A stretch of 64,000 bases of DNA. It comes from Neisseriaceae bacterium JH1-16. Its GTDB lineage: Bacteria > Pseudomonadota > Gammaproteobacteria > Burkholderiales > Chromobacteriaceae. The notes under the pieces were generated by a model, which saw only the letters and a list, made by a program, of their open reading frames with translations, searched no databases and was not told the origin of the DNA. The position numbers and the translations under genes were made by a program. How positions within the stretch are numbered: the first letter of the stretch is position 1; each line of letters starts with the position of its first letter. The stretch spans positions 310,001-374,000 of the forward strand of contig JAPDNP010000002.1 in the NCBI GenBank assembly GCA_025989215.1, given 5' to 3'. Positions 39,301 through 47,711 of this stretch are shown piece after piece.

Positions 39301-39367
39301 GTTCGGCCAAGTTGGATACGACAAACCCCGCCTCGCGCGGGGTTTGCTATGGGTGACGTTGGCCGAA
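39301..39367. terminator. Terminator nested in an inverted pair of TTGGCCGAA words
   Basis: A core stem CAAACCCCGC / GCGGGGTTTG (39321-39346) lies between TTCGGCCAA (39302-39310) and TTGGCCGAA (39359-39367), which can themselves pair as an outer stem. It separates the antiporter from the convergent GlxA-type gene. Confidence 0.8.
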
Positions 39368-39369
39368 GC

Positions 39370-40296
39370 TCAATCGTGCGGCGACTCGGCCAATCGGCTC
39401 GCCTGCCGCCAGGCCTTGGCCGAGGCGAAGCCGGCCGCCAGCGCCGCCTTCTCCTTGCCGAGCCCGCCGGCACGCCACTGCTCCGCCAGGCTCAGCCGCA
39501 GCGCGGTCTGGTAACCCAACACCGTGGTGCCGCTGTGTTCGCGAAACAGCCGCGCCAGGTGGCGCGGGCTGACGTGCACCCGTTCGGCCAGCTCGTCGAG
39601 CGGCCAGCGCTGCACCGGGTCGGCGGCGATCAGGTCCTGCACCGCGTGCACCTTGTCGTGCAGGTGGTTGCGGTAAGCGAGCCACGGCGACAGCGCCGGG
39701 TCGGCCGGGCTGCGCCGGAAATACACCACCATATGCCGCGCCACCTGGCGGGCCAGATCGGCGCCGGCCAGCTCCGCCACCAGATAGAGCGCCAGATCGA
39801 TGCCGGCGCAGATGCCGGCACTGGTGGCCACCGGCCCGTCGCTGACGAACACCCGGTTGGCCTGTACCAGCGCGCCCGGCACCCGTTCGGCCAACGTAGC
39901 CAGCAGGCTGAAATGCGTGGTGCAGGCGCGCCCGGCGAGCAAGCCCGCCGCGCCGAGAAACAGCGCGCCCGAGCACACCGCCGCCAGCCGCGCGCCGGAC
40001 GGCGCCGCCCGTTCGGCCAACCAGCGCACCAGCGCGCGCCCCGCCGGTTCGTCGACGTCATGCTCGTCGTTCAGCGTACCCGGCACCAGCACCAGCGCGT
40101 CGGCCGGCACCACCTCGGGCAGCGCCTCTAGGCCAGAGAGCGCCAGGCCCACCGAGCTGTCCACCGCCGCTTCGGCCGACACGAAGCGCAGCGCAAACGG
40201 CGCCCCACAGCGCGCCGCCACCCGGAACGCCTCGGCGGGCCCGGCCAGATCGAGCAGCAGCACGTTCGGCGGCAGCGCGAAGATCACCTCGCTCAT
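39370..40296 (-). CDS. GlxA-family transcriptional regulator (DJ-1/PfpI + AraC HTH)
   Basis: 308 residues: N-terminal DJ-1/PfpI-like domain (FALPPNVLLLDLAGPAEAFR, with LAAVCSGALFLGAAGLLAG carrying the nucleophile-position Cys) and C-terminal AraC-type double HTH (PLDELAERVHVSPRHLARLF, then GYQTALRLSLAEQW). Members control catabolic or efflux genes. Its ATG overlaps the TGA of the EamA exporter (ATGA), so it is the second gene of a two-gene operon and may regulate it. Three TTGGCCGAA words fall in or next to the gene. Confidence 0.92.
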   Translation of the reverse strand: MSEVIFALPPNVLLLDLAGPAEAFRVAARCGAPFALRFVSAEAAVDSSVGLALSGLEALPEVVPADALVLVPGTLNDEHDVDEPAGRALVRWLAERAAPSGARLAAVCSGALFLGAAGLLAGRACTTHFSLLATLAERVPGALVQANRVFVSDGPVATSAGICAGIDLALYLVAELAGADLARQVARHMVVYFRRSPADPALSPWLAYRNHLHDKVHAVQDLIAADPVQRWPLDELAERVHVSPRHLARLFREHSGTTVLGYQTALRLSLAEQWRAGGLGKEKAALAAGFASAKAWRQASRLAESPHD

Positions 40297-41198
40297 GGCC
40301 GGCTCGTCGCCAGCAGCCCGGTCCGCGCCAGCCAACGTTGGCCGAACACATTCAGCAGCAGCCCGGCCATCAGCATCAGGCTGCCGGCCGCCTGCCAGCC
40401 GTTGAGCCGCTCGTCGAGCACCAGCCAAGCGGTGAGCAAGCCGACCACCGGCACCAACAGCGAGAACGGTGCCACCTTGCCGGCCGGGTGGCGGGTCAGC
40501 AAGCGGCTCCACAAGGCGTAGCCGAGCAGGGTCGCGACGAAGGCCAGATAGCAGGTGGCGAACAGCGCCGCGCCGGTCAAATGGGTGAGCGTGTAGGCAA
40601 TCTTGTCGGCGCCGTCGAAGGCCAGCGACAGGCCGACAAAGGGCAAGGGCGGGATCAGGCTGGCCCACACCACCAGCGCCAGCGGGTCGGGCTTGTAGCC
40701 GGCGCGGCCTATCGCGCGCACCACCACGTTCGAGGTGGCCCAGCACAGCGCCGCGGCGATGGTCAGTGCGAAGCCGACCAGGCCGAGCGTGCCGCCCTTG
40801 CCGATGCCGATCAGCACCAGGCCGGCCAGCGCACACAGCAGGCCCAGCAACTGCGCCGGCTGCCAGCGCTCGCCGAGCCAGCCGGCGGCGATCAGCAGGG
40901 TGAAGAAGGCCTGCGACTGCAGCACCACCGAGGCGAGCCCGGCCGGCATGCCGAGCTTGATCGCGGTGAACAGCAGCGCGAACTGGCCGACGCCCATGGT
41001 CAGCCCGTAGGCGGCCAGCCAGCGCCACGGCAGCGCCGGCTTGCGTATGAACAACAGCGCCGGAAAAGCGGCCAGCGTGAAGCGCATCGCGCCGAGCAGC
41101 AGCGGCGGCACGTCGGCCACGCCCCATTTGATCACCACGAAATTGACGCCCCACACCAGCACTACGACGAGGGCCTGTAACAGGTCTGCGATCGGCAT
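40293..41198 (-). CDS. EamA/RhaT-family drug/metabolite exporter
   Basis: 301-residue inner-membrane protein of ten helices in two EamA repeats, starting MPIADLLQALVVVLVWGVNF. The segment VVIKWGVADVPPLLLGAMRF is typical of YedA/EamA exporters; substrates are amino acids or other metabolites. ATG 41198 follows GGAGA at 6 nt; the open frame upstream has no membrane character. It is coupled to the GlxA-type regulator downstream. Confidence 0.9.
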   Translation of the reverse strand: MPIADLLQALVVVLVWGVNFVVIKWGVADVPPLLLGAMRFTLAAFPALLFIRKPALPWRWLAAYGLTMGVGQFALLFTAIKLGMPAGLASVVLQSQAFFTLLIAAGWLGERWQPAQLLGLLCALAGLVLIGIGKGGTLGLVGFALTIAAALCWATSNVVVRAIGRAGYKPDPLALVVWASLIPPLPFVGLSLAFDGADKIAYTLTHLTGAALFATCYLAFVATLLGYALWSRLLTRHPAGKVAPFSLLVPVVGLLTAWLVLDERLNGWQAAGSLMLMAGLLLNVFGQRWLARTGLLATSRP

Positions 41199-41337
41199 CG
41201 CCGTTCTCCAGAAACAATATGCAAATGAGCACGATAGCATGACGGCGCGATGACCGGCCGCCCTGCCCCGCGCCGTCGACAAGCGCCCTCCGAGCGGGCG
41301 GCCCAGTCTCGGGCACGCCCCTCGGCGCGGCCCGGCG

Positions 41338-41646
41338 CTAGCGCTGCTGCGGCGGCAGTGCGCGGATCGCCGCGGCGAACGCCGCATGCGCCGCCGCGTC
41401 GACCGGCTTGTAGACCACCCGCGTGCCGGCCGGGTGGTGCGCCAGATCGTTGCCGTTCTTCCAGTTGCGCGCCGGGCGGACCGGCCGCGGCACGAAGCCG
41501 CCGCCGCAGTTGGGGCAGACATTGCCCAACACCTCGTCGACGCAGCGTGCGCAGAAGGTGCATTCGAAGCTGCAGATGCGCGCGTCGAGCGAGTCGGGCG
41601 GCAGCGCGGTATTGCAGTGTTCGCAGCTAGGTCTGAGTTCCAGCAT
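41338..41646 (-). CDS. DUF1272-domain zinc-binding protein
   Basis: 102-residue protein with the COG3813/DUF1272 pattern: LRPSCEHCNTALPPDS, then a CxxC-CxxC set (CSFECTFCARCV, VCPNCGGGF), suggesting one or two zinc sites. The C-terminal half is less typical. The start ATG 41646 follows GAGGAGGGG. It begins 12 nt after the cysteine hydrolase gene, so the two are one operon. Function unknown. Confidence 0.85.
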   Translation of the reverse strand: MLELRPSCEHCNTALPPDSLDARICSFECTFCARCVDEVLGNVCPNCGGGFVPRPVRPARNWKNGNDLAHHPAGTRVVYKPVDAAAHAAFAAAIRALPPQQR

Positions 41647-41658
41647 CGCCACCCCTCC

Positions 41659-42207
41659 TCACAATGCCGCCAGCGCGTCGTCGACGCTGGCGATGCGGGC
41701 GAAGCGGCCGGACAGCACCAGCTCGGTGCGCTCGCGGATCTCGGCGGCGCTGAAGGTGCGGCCGCTGAGCGGATGCACCATGTCGAAGGTCAAGGTCGCG
41801 GCGGTGACGTAGTCGACTTGGAAACCCAGGTCGGATGCGACCCGGGTGGTGGTCTCGCAGCATTGCTCGGTGCGGATGCCCGACACGATCAGCCGGCGGA
41901 TGCCGCGTTCGGCCAACCAGGCGGCCAACTCGGTATCGGTGAAGGCATTGTGCACATGCTTGACGAACAGCGCGTCAGGCGCGTCGGGCAGCCAGGCCAT
42001 CGGCTTGACCAGTCCGCTTTCCGGGCGGAACTCCGGGTCGTCGTCCTGGTGCAGGATGTGCACCACCGGCGCGCCGGCAGCGCGGCAACCGGCGATCAGC
42101 GCGAGCAGGCTGTCGCGGAACGCCGGCAGCTCGCGCTCGTCCCAGTAGGGGCGATGCAGAAACGATTGTTGTACGTCGATCACGAGCAGGGCGGTGTCGC
42201 TAGGCAT
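41659..42207 (-). CDS. Cysteine hydrolase (isochorismatase family)
   Basis: 182-residue isochorismatase-like hydrolase. The catalytic triad is visible: Asp in LLVIDVQQSF, a Lys in ALFVKHVHNAF and the nucleophile Cys in SGIRTEQCCETTTR. The family hydrolyses amides such as nicotinamide, ureidoacrylate or isochorismate; the substrate is not clear here. The start MPSDTALLV at 42207 follows AAGGACC. A TTCGGCCAA word (41908) encodes L-A-E. Confidence 0.88.
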   Translation of the reverse strand: MPSDTALLVIDVQQSFLHRPYWDERELPAFRDSLLALIAGCRAAGAPVVHILHQDDDPEFRPESGLVKPMAWLPDAPDALFVKHVHNAFTDTELAAWLAERGIRRLIVSGIRTEQCCETTTRVASDLGFQVDYVTAATLTFDMVHPLSGRTFSAAEIRERTELVLSGRFARIASVDDALAAL

Positions 42208-42466
42208 GGTCCGGGTCCTTGGGGGAAAGATAGCCATAGCGTAACGCCATGCATAGCGCGCCACGACAGCGAATCCCGACAAGAATGGGGCAGATACGGA
42301 CATGCTAGTCCAGCCATTTACCGCCCGCCGTTTGACGACGATCAAGGGCTGTCCCTTGCCAATACATCGCGACATGATATTTTTAAAAAATGATCACCAC
42401 ATAACCAATTACTAATTTTTCAGAATCTGCCGCTCATTTGCTGCGGCCCGCCACTGGAGCCCTGCC

Positions 42467-42886
42467 ATGCCATCCCGAATCCGCCTCGTCCGGGTCTACG
42501 ACCTGCCCCCCGACACCCCGAATGCCTTTCTGATCGACCGGCTGTGGCCGCGCGGTATCAGCAAGCAGGATCTGCGCGGCGTGCGCTGGCTGAAAGAGGT
42601 AGCGCCGTCCGACGAATTGCGCCGCTGGCTGCATGAGTCGCCGGAGCGCTGGCCGAGCTTCTGTCAGGTGTACTGGCAGGAGCTGAACGCCCACCCGCAG
42701 CGCTGGCAGCCGCTGCTCGACGCCGCGCGTCACGGCGGCGTCACACTGCTTTACGCCAGCCACGACACCGAGCACAACAACGCACAGGTGCTCAAGCAGT
42801 TTCTCGAAACGCAGCTGGCCACCGAGGAGCCGGGTGTGATCCTGGCCTCGCCGGTCTGTTACGCGGGCGAGCTACCGCACGACTGA
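42467..42886 (+). CDS. DUF488 family protein
   Basis: 139-residue cytoplasmic protein of the DUF488 (YeaO-like) family, with signature RVYDLPPDTPNAFLIDRLWP followed by RGISKQDL and the C-terminal LLYASHDTEHNNAQVL. The family has no settled function. It is convergent with the exporter gene at 42895, 8 nt apart. The preceding 260 bases are AT-rich and contain the promoter. Confidence 0.9.
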   Translation: MPSRIRLVRVYDLPPDTPNAFLIDRLWPRGISKQDLRGVRWLKEVAPSDELRRWLHESPERWPSFCQVYWQELNAHPQRWQPLLDAARHGGVTLLYASHDTEHNNAQVLKQFLETQLATEEPGVILASPVCYAGELPHD

Positions 42887-42894
42887 GCGCGGGT

Positions 42895-43500
42895 CTACAG
42901 CACCAGCATCAGCTCGTCGACCATCAGCCACAGCGCGGTGGCGGCCATCAGCGCCGCCATCGTGCCGTTGAAGATCCGCAGGCCGCGCGCGGTGGCGAGC
43001 CAGTGGCGCATGCGGTCGCCGGCCAGCGCCCAGACGCCGATACACGGCAGATTGATCAGCCCGCACAGCAATGCCAGCAGTGCGGCATTGGCCAGTAGAT
43101 TGCCGTGCTGCGGCATGAACAGGATCGCGGTGTTGATCACCATCACCCAGGCTTTCGGGTTCAGCCACTGGAACGCCGCCGCTCCGAACAGGCCCATCGG
43201 CCGGGCATTGCCGCCGCCGCCCGGTTCGCCGGCACGCCAGATCTGCCACGACAGCCACAACAGGTAGACACAGCCGGCCAGTGCCAGCGGCACCCGGATC
43301 GCGGTCAGCCAATTGAGGATGAAGGCCAGCGCCGCCGCCACCACGCACACCTGGAACGCATGGCCGCTGCTGATGCCCAGCATATGCGGCACGGTGCGGC
43401 GAAAGCCGAAATTGACACCCGAGGCGGCGAGCATCAGGTTGTTCGGGCCGGGGGTGATCGACATCACGCCCACATAAGACATCAGGGCCAGGTCCAGCAT
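42895..43500 (-). CDS. LysE/RhtB-family amino acid exporter
   Basis: 201-residue exporter with the family signature SITPGPNNLMLAASGVNFGF and LNPKAWVMVINTAILF, six helices. ATG 43500 is preferred to the GTG 18 nt upstream, since AAGGAG is correctly placed for it. It is divergent from a MocR-type regulator; three ATGGTG(A/T)CAG boxes lie between the two starts, so the regulator probably controls this exporter. Confidence 0.9.
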   Translation of the reverse strand: MLDLALMSYVGVMSITPGPNNLMLAASGVNFGFRRTVPHMLGISSGHAFQVCVVAAALAFILNWLTAIRVPLALAGCVYLLWLSWQIWRAGEPGGGGNARPMGLFGAAAFQWLNPKAWVMVINTAILFMPQHGNLLANAALLALLCGLINLPCIGVWALAGDRMRHWLATARGLRIFNGTMAALMAATALWLMVDELMLVL

Positions 43501-43547
43501 GGCGAGCTCCTTGTTCACGATGGCTCCATGCTAGGTCTTGCCCGACA

Positions 43548-43615
43548 ATGGTGACAGATGCAGAAACTGACTATTGTGATGGTGTCAGTTACAACACAGA
43601 AACAACTGTCACCAT
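43548..43615. promoter_or_regulatory. Three repeated boxes, candidate MocR operator
   Basis: ATGGTGACAG (43548), ATGGTGTCAG (43579) and the inverted CTGTCACCAT (43606-43615) lie between the divergent LysE and MocR genes. The first two are 31 bp apart, three helical turns, the direct-plus-inverted layout known for MocR/PdxR sites. Confidence 0.65.
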
Positions 43616-43672
43616 TACAATTCGACCCCTCTGTCGCTATGCCGATCGTTTACTTCGGCCCAAGCTAATCGC

Positions 43673-45130
43673 ATGGACACCCAGCTCTCCGCCCCCACCA
43701 GCCGTTACCAGCAGCTTGCCGACGAACTGGCCCACGCCATCGCCAGCGGCACGCTGCCGCCCGGTGCGCGCCTGCCCTCGGTACGCCAGAGCGCCAAGAG
43801 CCGCACGCTCAGCCTCAATACCGTCACCGCCGCCTACCGGCTGCTGGAGGACCGCGGCCTGATCGAGGCGCGGCCGCAGTCCGGCTACTATGTGCGCGCC
43901 CGGCTGCCCGCGCCGTCACGCGGTGCCCTGACCGATGCCGGTGCGGCACAGCCCACCGACAACAAGGTGCTCGACCTGATCGGCAGCGTGCTCGCCGCAC
44001 AGCAGACCCCGGGCTTCACCGACCTGTCGCTGGCCTGCCCGCAGGGCGGCGATTTCTACCCGACGGCCAAGCTGGCGCGGCTGCTGGCCGGCGTGCTGCG
44101 TCGCCAGCCGCAACTGATCGGCACCTACCCGTTACCGCCGGGCTCGATCCGGCTGCGCACCCAGGTCGCCCGGCGCATGCTGGCGCTGGGCATGCGCGCC
44201 ACGCCCGACGACATCGTGCTCACCCACGGCTGCATGGAAGCCTTGCAGCTGGCTCTGCGCGCGGTCACCCAGCCCGGCGATGCGGTCGGGCTGGAATCGC
44301 CCACCTATTTCAACCTGCTCCCGTTATTGGCCAGCCTGGGGTTGAACGCGGTGGAAATCCCCACCCGGCCCGACACCGGCCTGTCGGTCGACGCGCTGGA
44401 GCTGCTGCTGACCGAAGGACGGCTGGCCGCCATCGTGGCGATGCCGAACGTGCACAACCCGCTCGGCTGCAGCATGCCGCTGGAGGCCAAGCAAAGGTTG
44501 GCCGAACTGGTCAACCGCTACCAGGTGCCCTTGATCGAGGATGCGCTGTACGCCGAGCTGCAGTTCGCCGACAGCCCCGCGCCGCTGGTCAAGGCTTTCG
44601 ACCGCGACGGCTGGGTACTGGTCTGCGCCAGCTACACCAAGACGCTGGCGCCGGACTTTCGCACCGGCTGGCTAGAGCCGGGCCGCTTCGGCGAGGCCGT
44701 GCGCCGCATCAAGTTCGCCTCGACCATCTCCGAGCCGGCGGTGTTGGCCGAAACGGTGGGGCTGTTTCTGGAATCGGGCGGCTACGACCACCACCTGCGC
44801 AGCCTGCGCCGCCATTACGCGCGCCAGGTCGACACGGTGCGCGGCCTGATCGAGCGCCACTTCCCGCCCGGCACCCGCGCCACCACGCCCGCCGGCGGCT
44901 TCCTGCTGTGGGTCGAGCTGCCCGAAGCCTGCGACACGGTGGCGCTGTTCCACGCCGCACTGAAGGAGCGGATCAGCCTGATGCCCGGCACCATGTACTC
45001 GCCCGGCGGCCGCTATCGCCACTGCCTGCGGCTGTCGTGCTGCTACCCGATCGACGAGCATTATCTGACGGCCATCGCGCGGGTCGGCCAGCTCGCCACC
45101 CAGCAGATGGAGAACGCCCCGCCGCCTTGA
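43673..45130 (+). CDS. MocR/PdxR-type regulator (GntR HTH + class I aminotransferase domain)
   Basis: 485 residues: GntR-type winged HTH (about 12-75, [20 protein letters not shown] ... [16 protein letters not shown]) fused to a fold-type I PLP domain. The PLP lysine is in [15 protein letters not shown] and [12 protein letters not shown] supplies the Asn/Pro region. Such regulators sense PLP or an amino acid. It is divergent from the LysE exporter with operator-like repeats between. Two TTGGCCGAA words encode L-A-E. Confidence 0.93.
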   Translation: MDTQLSAPTSRYQQLADELAHAIASGTLPPGARLPSVRQSAKSRTLSLNTVTAAYRLLEDRGLIEARPQSGYYVRARLPAPSRGALTDAGAAQPTDNKVLDLIGSVLAAQQTPGFTDLSLACPQGGDFYPTAKLARLLAGVLRRQPQLIGTYPLPPGSIRLRTQVARRMLALGMRATPDDIVLTHGCMEALQLALRAVTQPGDAVGLESPTYFNLLPLLASLGLNAVEIPTRPDTGLSVDALELLLTEGRLAAIVAMPNVHNPLGCSMPLEAKQRLAELVNRYQVPLIEDALYAELQFADSPAPLVKAFDRDGWVLVCASYTKTLAPDFRTGWLEPGRFGEAVRRIKFASTISEPAVLAETVGLFLESGGYDHHLRSLRRHYARQVDTVRGLIERHFPPGTRATTPAGGFLLWVELPEACDTVALFHAALKERISLMPGTMYSPGGRYRHCLRLSCCYPIDEHYLTAIARVGQLATQQMENAPPP

Positions 45131-45270
45131 CCCCCACCGCGGCGCTGTGCGACCCTTCGGCCACTCCTATATCCATGCCGCCAGCAAAGCCCTGTTTTGC
45201 TCGACGCGCCGTCTGCCCCCGTGGCACGGCGCCGCCAGCACGCAACACGCTTTGCCGACGGCCTTTACCC

Positions 45271-45316
45271 CCGGCCTGGACGACCCGGCCGGCGTATCAA
45301 TACGGGGACGACCCCG
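45271..45316 (+). ncRNA. Guanidine-II (mini-ykkC) riboswitch
   Basis: Two adjacent hairpins, each capped by the loop ACGA. P1 is CCGGCCTGG-ACGA-CCCGGCCGG (45271-45292, one mismatch) and P2 is CGGGG-ACGA-CCCCG (45303-45316, perfect), with a 10-nt linker. This is the defining architecture of the guanidine-II class, in which the two ACGR loops kiss and bind guanidinium. It lies 14 nt ahead of the gdx start, the classic target gene. Confidence 0.88.
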
Positions 45317-45330
45317 ACGAATCGAACATG

Positions 45331-45648
45331 ATGTATTCCTGGATTGCCCTGCTGGTCGCTGGGCTGCTCGAAGTGTGCTGGGCCATCGGCCTGAAACAAT
45401 CGCACGGTTTCACCCGGCTGTGGCCGTCGGTGTTCACGCTGATAACGCTGACCGGTAGCTTCCTGCTCTTGGCCTGGGCACTGAAACAGCTACCGGTCGG
45501 CACCGGCTACGCAGTATGGGTCGGCATCGGCGCCTGCGGCACCGCCATCATCGGCATGGTGTGGCTGGGCGAAGCGGTGACGCTGCTACGCGTCGGCAGC
45601 CTGCTGGCGATCGCCGCCGGCATCATCGGGCTGAAACTGGCCGGCTGA
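45331..45648 (+). CDS. gdx: Guanidinium exporter Gdx (SugE, SMR family)
   Basis: 105-residue, four-helix small multidrug resistance protein with the membrane-embedded Glu in [19 protein letters not shown]. The SugE/Gdx subtype motif is WAIGLK and the end [17 protein letters not shown] is typical. Gdx exports guanidinium in exchange for protons. The upstream guanidine-II riboswitch confirms this assignment over a quaternary-ammonium pump. An ATG at 45328 just before is an alternative start; 45331 gives the standard length. Confidence 0.95.
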   Translation: MYSWIALLVAGLLEVCWAIGLKQSHGFTRLWPSVFTLITLTGSFLLLAWALKQLPVGTGYAVWVGIGACGTAIIGMVWLGEAVTLLRVGSLLAIAAGIIGLKLAG

Positions 45649-45666
45649 GTTGCCCCGAGTCCCCCC

Positions 45667-45699
45667 AAGCCGATCGCGCCCTGCCCGATCGGCTTTTTT
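45667..45699 (+). terminator. Rho-independent terminator of gdx
   Basis: Ten-bp perfect stem AAGCCGATCG / CGATCGGCTT with a 9-nt loop, ending in TTTTTTG, 18 nt after the gdx stop. Confidence 0.95.
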
Positions 45700-45912
45700 G
45701 CGCCTACCCTCTGCCGGTGCCCCCGCCAGAACCTGCCCTCCTCCGCCCAGACGGGCCCCATCACCCTGACCCCGCCCGATCGAAATGGCCGATCCGCCCT
45801 TTACGATTTTTTAATACGCGCCCCCGCCGAATTTACCGGTTCTTTATGCCGGGATGCTTAGTATGACCGTGTCGCATCGATCATCACCCCGCGTTTCCGC
45901 CAGGAGGCTGCC

Positions 45913-46254
45913 ATGAGTCTGTTTATCCATCTTTTGAATGAACCTTTGCACGGCCAGCGAGACGAAGAGCCTCTTTATCGCCACGACGGCGAGTCCGGAC
46001 AGAGCGCAGCGGCGCCCTTTCCCGACTCGGCTCGCACCGTCCCTAATGACGAGCTTTCGCTGTTGATAACTTGGCTGCACCGCCTGAGAACCTTTTCACG
46101 ATCTCGCGAACGAAGGGTCAGCCAAGGCGAAATGACGCGAAAAAGCGGAATGGACAAGGAGTCCATGAGCATGTTGAGCCGTATTTCAACGCAGGATCAC
46201 CCGAGTGCAGCAAATCGTGAACAGGTTCTGAGCCGCCCACTCATCAATCGCTAA
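45913..46254 (+). CDS. Small protein interrupted in frame by a MITE
   Basis: 113-residue frame starting MSLFIHLLNEPLHGQ with AGGAGG 7 nt upstream, so it is translated. Codons from 46088 to 46231 belong to an inserted 141-bp MITE plus its 3-bp duplication. Because 144 is divisible by three, the frame continues and ends at the original stop. Removing the insert gives a 65-residue protein ending ITWLHRLSRPLINR. I recognise no family; the ancestral form may be a short regulatory or stress protein, but that is guesswork. Confidence 0.65.
   Translation: MSLFIHLLNEPLHGQRDEEPLYRHDGESGQSAAAPFPDSARTVPNDELSLLITWLHRLRTFSRSRERRVSQGEMTRKSGMDKESMSMLSRISTQDHPSAANREQVLSRPLINR
46088..46228 (-). mobile_element. 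141-bp MITE, copy 2 (inverted)
   Basis: Same element as at 39144 and 51190, in opposite orientation. It is flanked by TGA on both sides (46085-46087, 46229-46231), a perfect 3-bp target duplication. Confidence 0.92.
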
Positions 46255-46276
46255 CTTTACCGATGTCGCCCCAGCC

Positions 46277-46432
46277 ATGCATAAACCGAGCGCCCGATCC
46301 ACGCTGTTCGCCAACGGCCTGTTCCTGAATCCCCAGTCGAAAAAGCCCGAGCCCAAACCGCCTGCGACAGCGAAAGACGCCTTCAAGGGCAGCCTGTGGA
46401 CGACCTATTACGCCGGGCGCCAAGCGAAGTGA
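46277..46432 (+). CDS. Small basic protein, function unknown
   Basis: A 51-residue frame, MHKPSARSTLFANGLFLN, then a Lys/Pro-rich middle (KKPEPKPP) and the end LWTTYYAGRQAK. Codon use looks natural (GC-rich third positions). There is no strong ribosome site, and I recognise no family. Confidence 0.45.
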   Translation: MHKPSARSTLFANGLFLNPQSKKPEPKPPATAKDAFKGSLWTTYYAGRQAK

Positions 46433-46554
46433 TCCTTCCCTGTTTCGTCCTACCCGAAATGGCGTGAAAACCAGCCAGCAGGCGCATAGAGCGCACACCG
46501 CGCTGCTGCCAAATCGTGGCAACATAAGCGCTGTCGCCTTCTCCTGCCGCCGCC

Positions 46555-47244
46555 ATGTCCCGCGCCGAACGCCTGCTCGACCTGATCCAGCTGCTGCGCC
46601 AATACCGCTACCCGGTCAGCGGCGCGGTGTTGGCCGAAGCGCTCGGCGTCAGCCTGCGCACGATCTACCGCGACATCGCCACGCTGCAGGCACAGGGCGC
46701 CCGCATCGACGGCGAACCCGGCCTCGGCTACCTGCTGCGCCCGGGCTTTCTGCTGCCGCCGCTGATGTTTTCCGACGAAGAGCTCGAAGCGCTGGTGCTC
46801 GGCTCGCGCTGGGTGGCCGACCGGGCCGACGATGCGCTCGGCGCGGCAGCGCACAGCGCACTGGCCAAAATCGCCGCGGTGCTGCCGGACGATCTGCGCC
46901 ACGATCTCGACACCAATGCACTCTTGATCGGCCCCGGAGCACCGCTGCCGGCCGCCGAGGCCGATCTTGCCGTGCTGCGCCAGGCGATTCGTCGCGAGCG
47001 CAAGCTGGTGCTCGACTATCGCGACCAGCACGGCACCACCAGCCAGCGCATCGTCTGGCCGGTGGCGCTGGCCTTCTTCGACCGGGTACGCGTGCTGGTC
47101 GCCTGGTGCGAGCTGCGCGAGGGCTTCCGCCACTTTCGCACCGACCGCATCGCCGCGCTGAACCCGAGCGACCAGCGCTATCCGCGCCGCCGCCAGGCGC
47201 TGCTGCGCGACTGGCGCGAGAGCCAGGGCATTCCGCCGCGCTAA
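46555..47244 (+). CDS. YafY-family regulator (HTH + WYL domain)
   Basis: 229 residues: HTH_11-type DNA-binding domain (AERLLDLIQLLRQYRYPVSG ... LGVSLRTIYRDIATLQAQG) and a WYL domain (VLDYRDQHGTTSQRIVWPVA, ... VAWCELREGFRHFRTDRI). YafY regulators often govern a neighbouring glyoxalase-fold gene, as found here 95 bp downstream. Phased CTGACAG repeats lie in that gap. A TTGGCCGAA word (46630) spells L-A-E within the HTH. Confidence 0.92.
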   Translation: MSRAERLLDLIQLLRQYRYPVSGAVLAEALGVSLRTIYRDIATLQAQGARIDGEPGLGYLLRPGFLLPPLMFSDEELEALVLGSRWVADRADDALGAAAHSALAKIAAVLPDDLRHDLDTNALLIGPGAPLPAAEADLAVLRQAIRRERKLVLDYRDQHGTTSQRIVWPVALAFFDRVRVLVAWCELREGFRHFRTDRIAALNPSDQRYPRRRQALLRDWRESQGIPPR

Positions 47245-47257
47245 CGCCAGCACACTA

Positions 47258-47296
47258 CTGACAGAATCTGACAGCAGCACCTCCTAGTCTGACGGT
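47258..47296. promoter_or_regulatory. Phased CTGACAG repeats, candidate YafY operator
   Basis: CTGACAG at 47258 and 47268 and CTGACGG at 47289: direct repeats spaced 10 and 21 bp, so on one face of the helix, between the regulator and the VOC gene. Confidence 0.5.
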
Positions 47297-47339
47297 ACCG
47301 GAGCCGATCGGCGGCTTCGGCCAAGCCAGGAGCCCCGTC

Positions 47340-47711
47340 ATGTTCGAACCCAGCTACATCCTGCTCTACGTCGACCAGCCCGCCACCAGCGCCGCCTTCT
47401 ACAGCGAACTGCTCGACAGACAGCCGGTAGAGACCTCGCCGACCTTTGCGCTGTTCGTGCTGTCCTCGGGCGTGAAGCTCGGCCTGTGGTCGCGTCACAC
47501 GGTCGAGCCGGCCGCAGGCGCCCTGCCCGGCGCCGCCGAACTGGGCTTCCCGGTTGCCGATGCCGCCAGCGTCGATGCGCTGCACGCGGCCTGGCAGGCG
47601 CGCGGGCTCGCCATCGTCCAGGCGCCCTGCACCCTGGATTTCGGCCGCACTTTCGTCGCACTCGACCCGGATGGCCATCGCCTGCGCGTGTTTGCACTGG
47701 ATCTGCCATGA
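47340..47711 (+). CDS. VOC-family (glyoxalase/bleomycin-resistance fold) protein
   Basis: 123-residue metal-site-type VOC protein: beta-alpha-beta modules starting [20 protein letters not shown] and ending [20 protein letters not shown]. This 'PhnB/YaeR-like' class often accompanies YafY regulators. The substrate is unknown. It overlaps the EVE-domain gene by 4 nt (ATGA). A CTTCGGCCAA word lies in the leader. Confidence 0.9.
   Translation: MFEPSYILLYVDQPATSAAFYSELLDRQPVETSPTFALFVLSSGVKLGLWSRHTVEPAAGALPGAAELGFPVADAASVDALHAAWQARGLAIVQAPCTLDFGRTFVALDPDGHRLRVFALDLP

Noticed and set aside
40297-41316. Extension of the GlxA-type frame to 648 codons
   Set aside because: It reads through the EamA gene in a wrong frame; the exporter is the true gene there.
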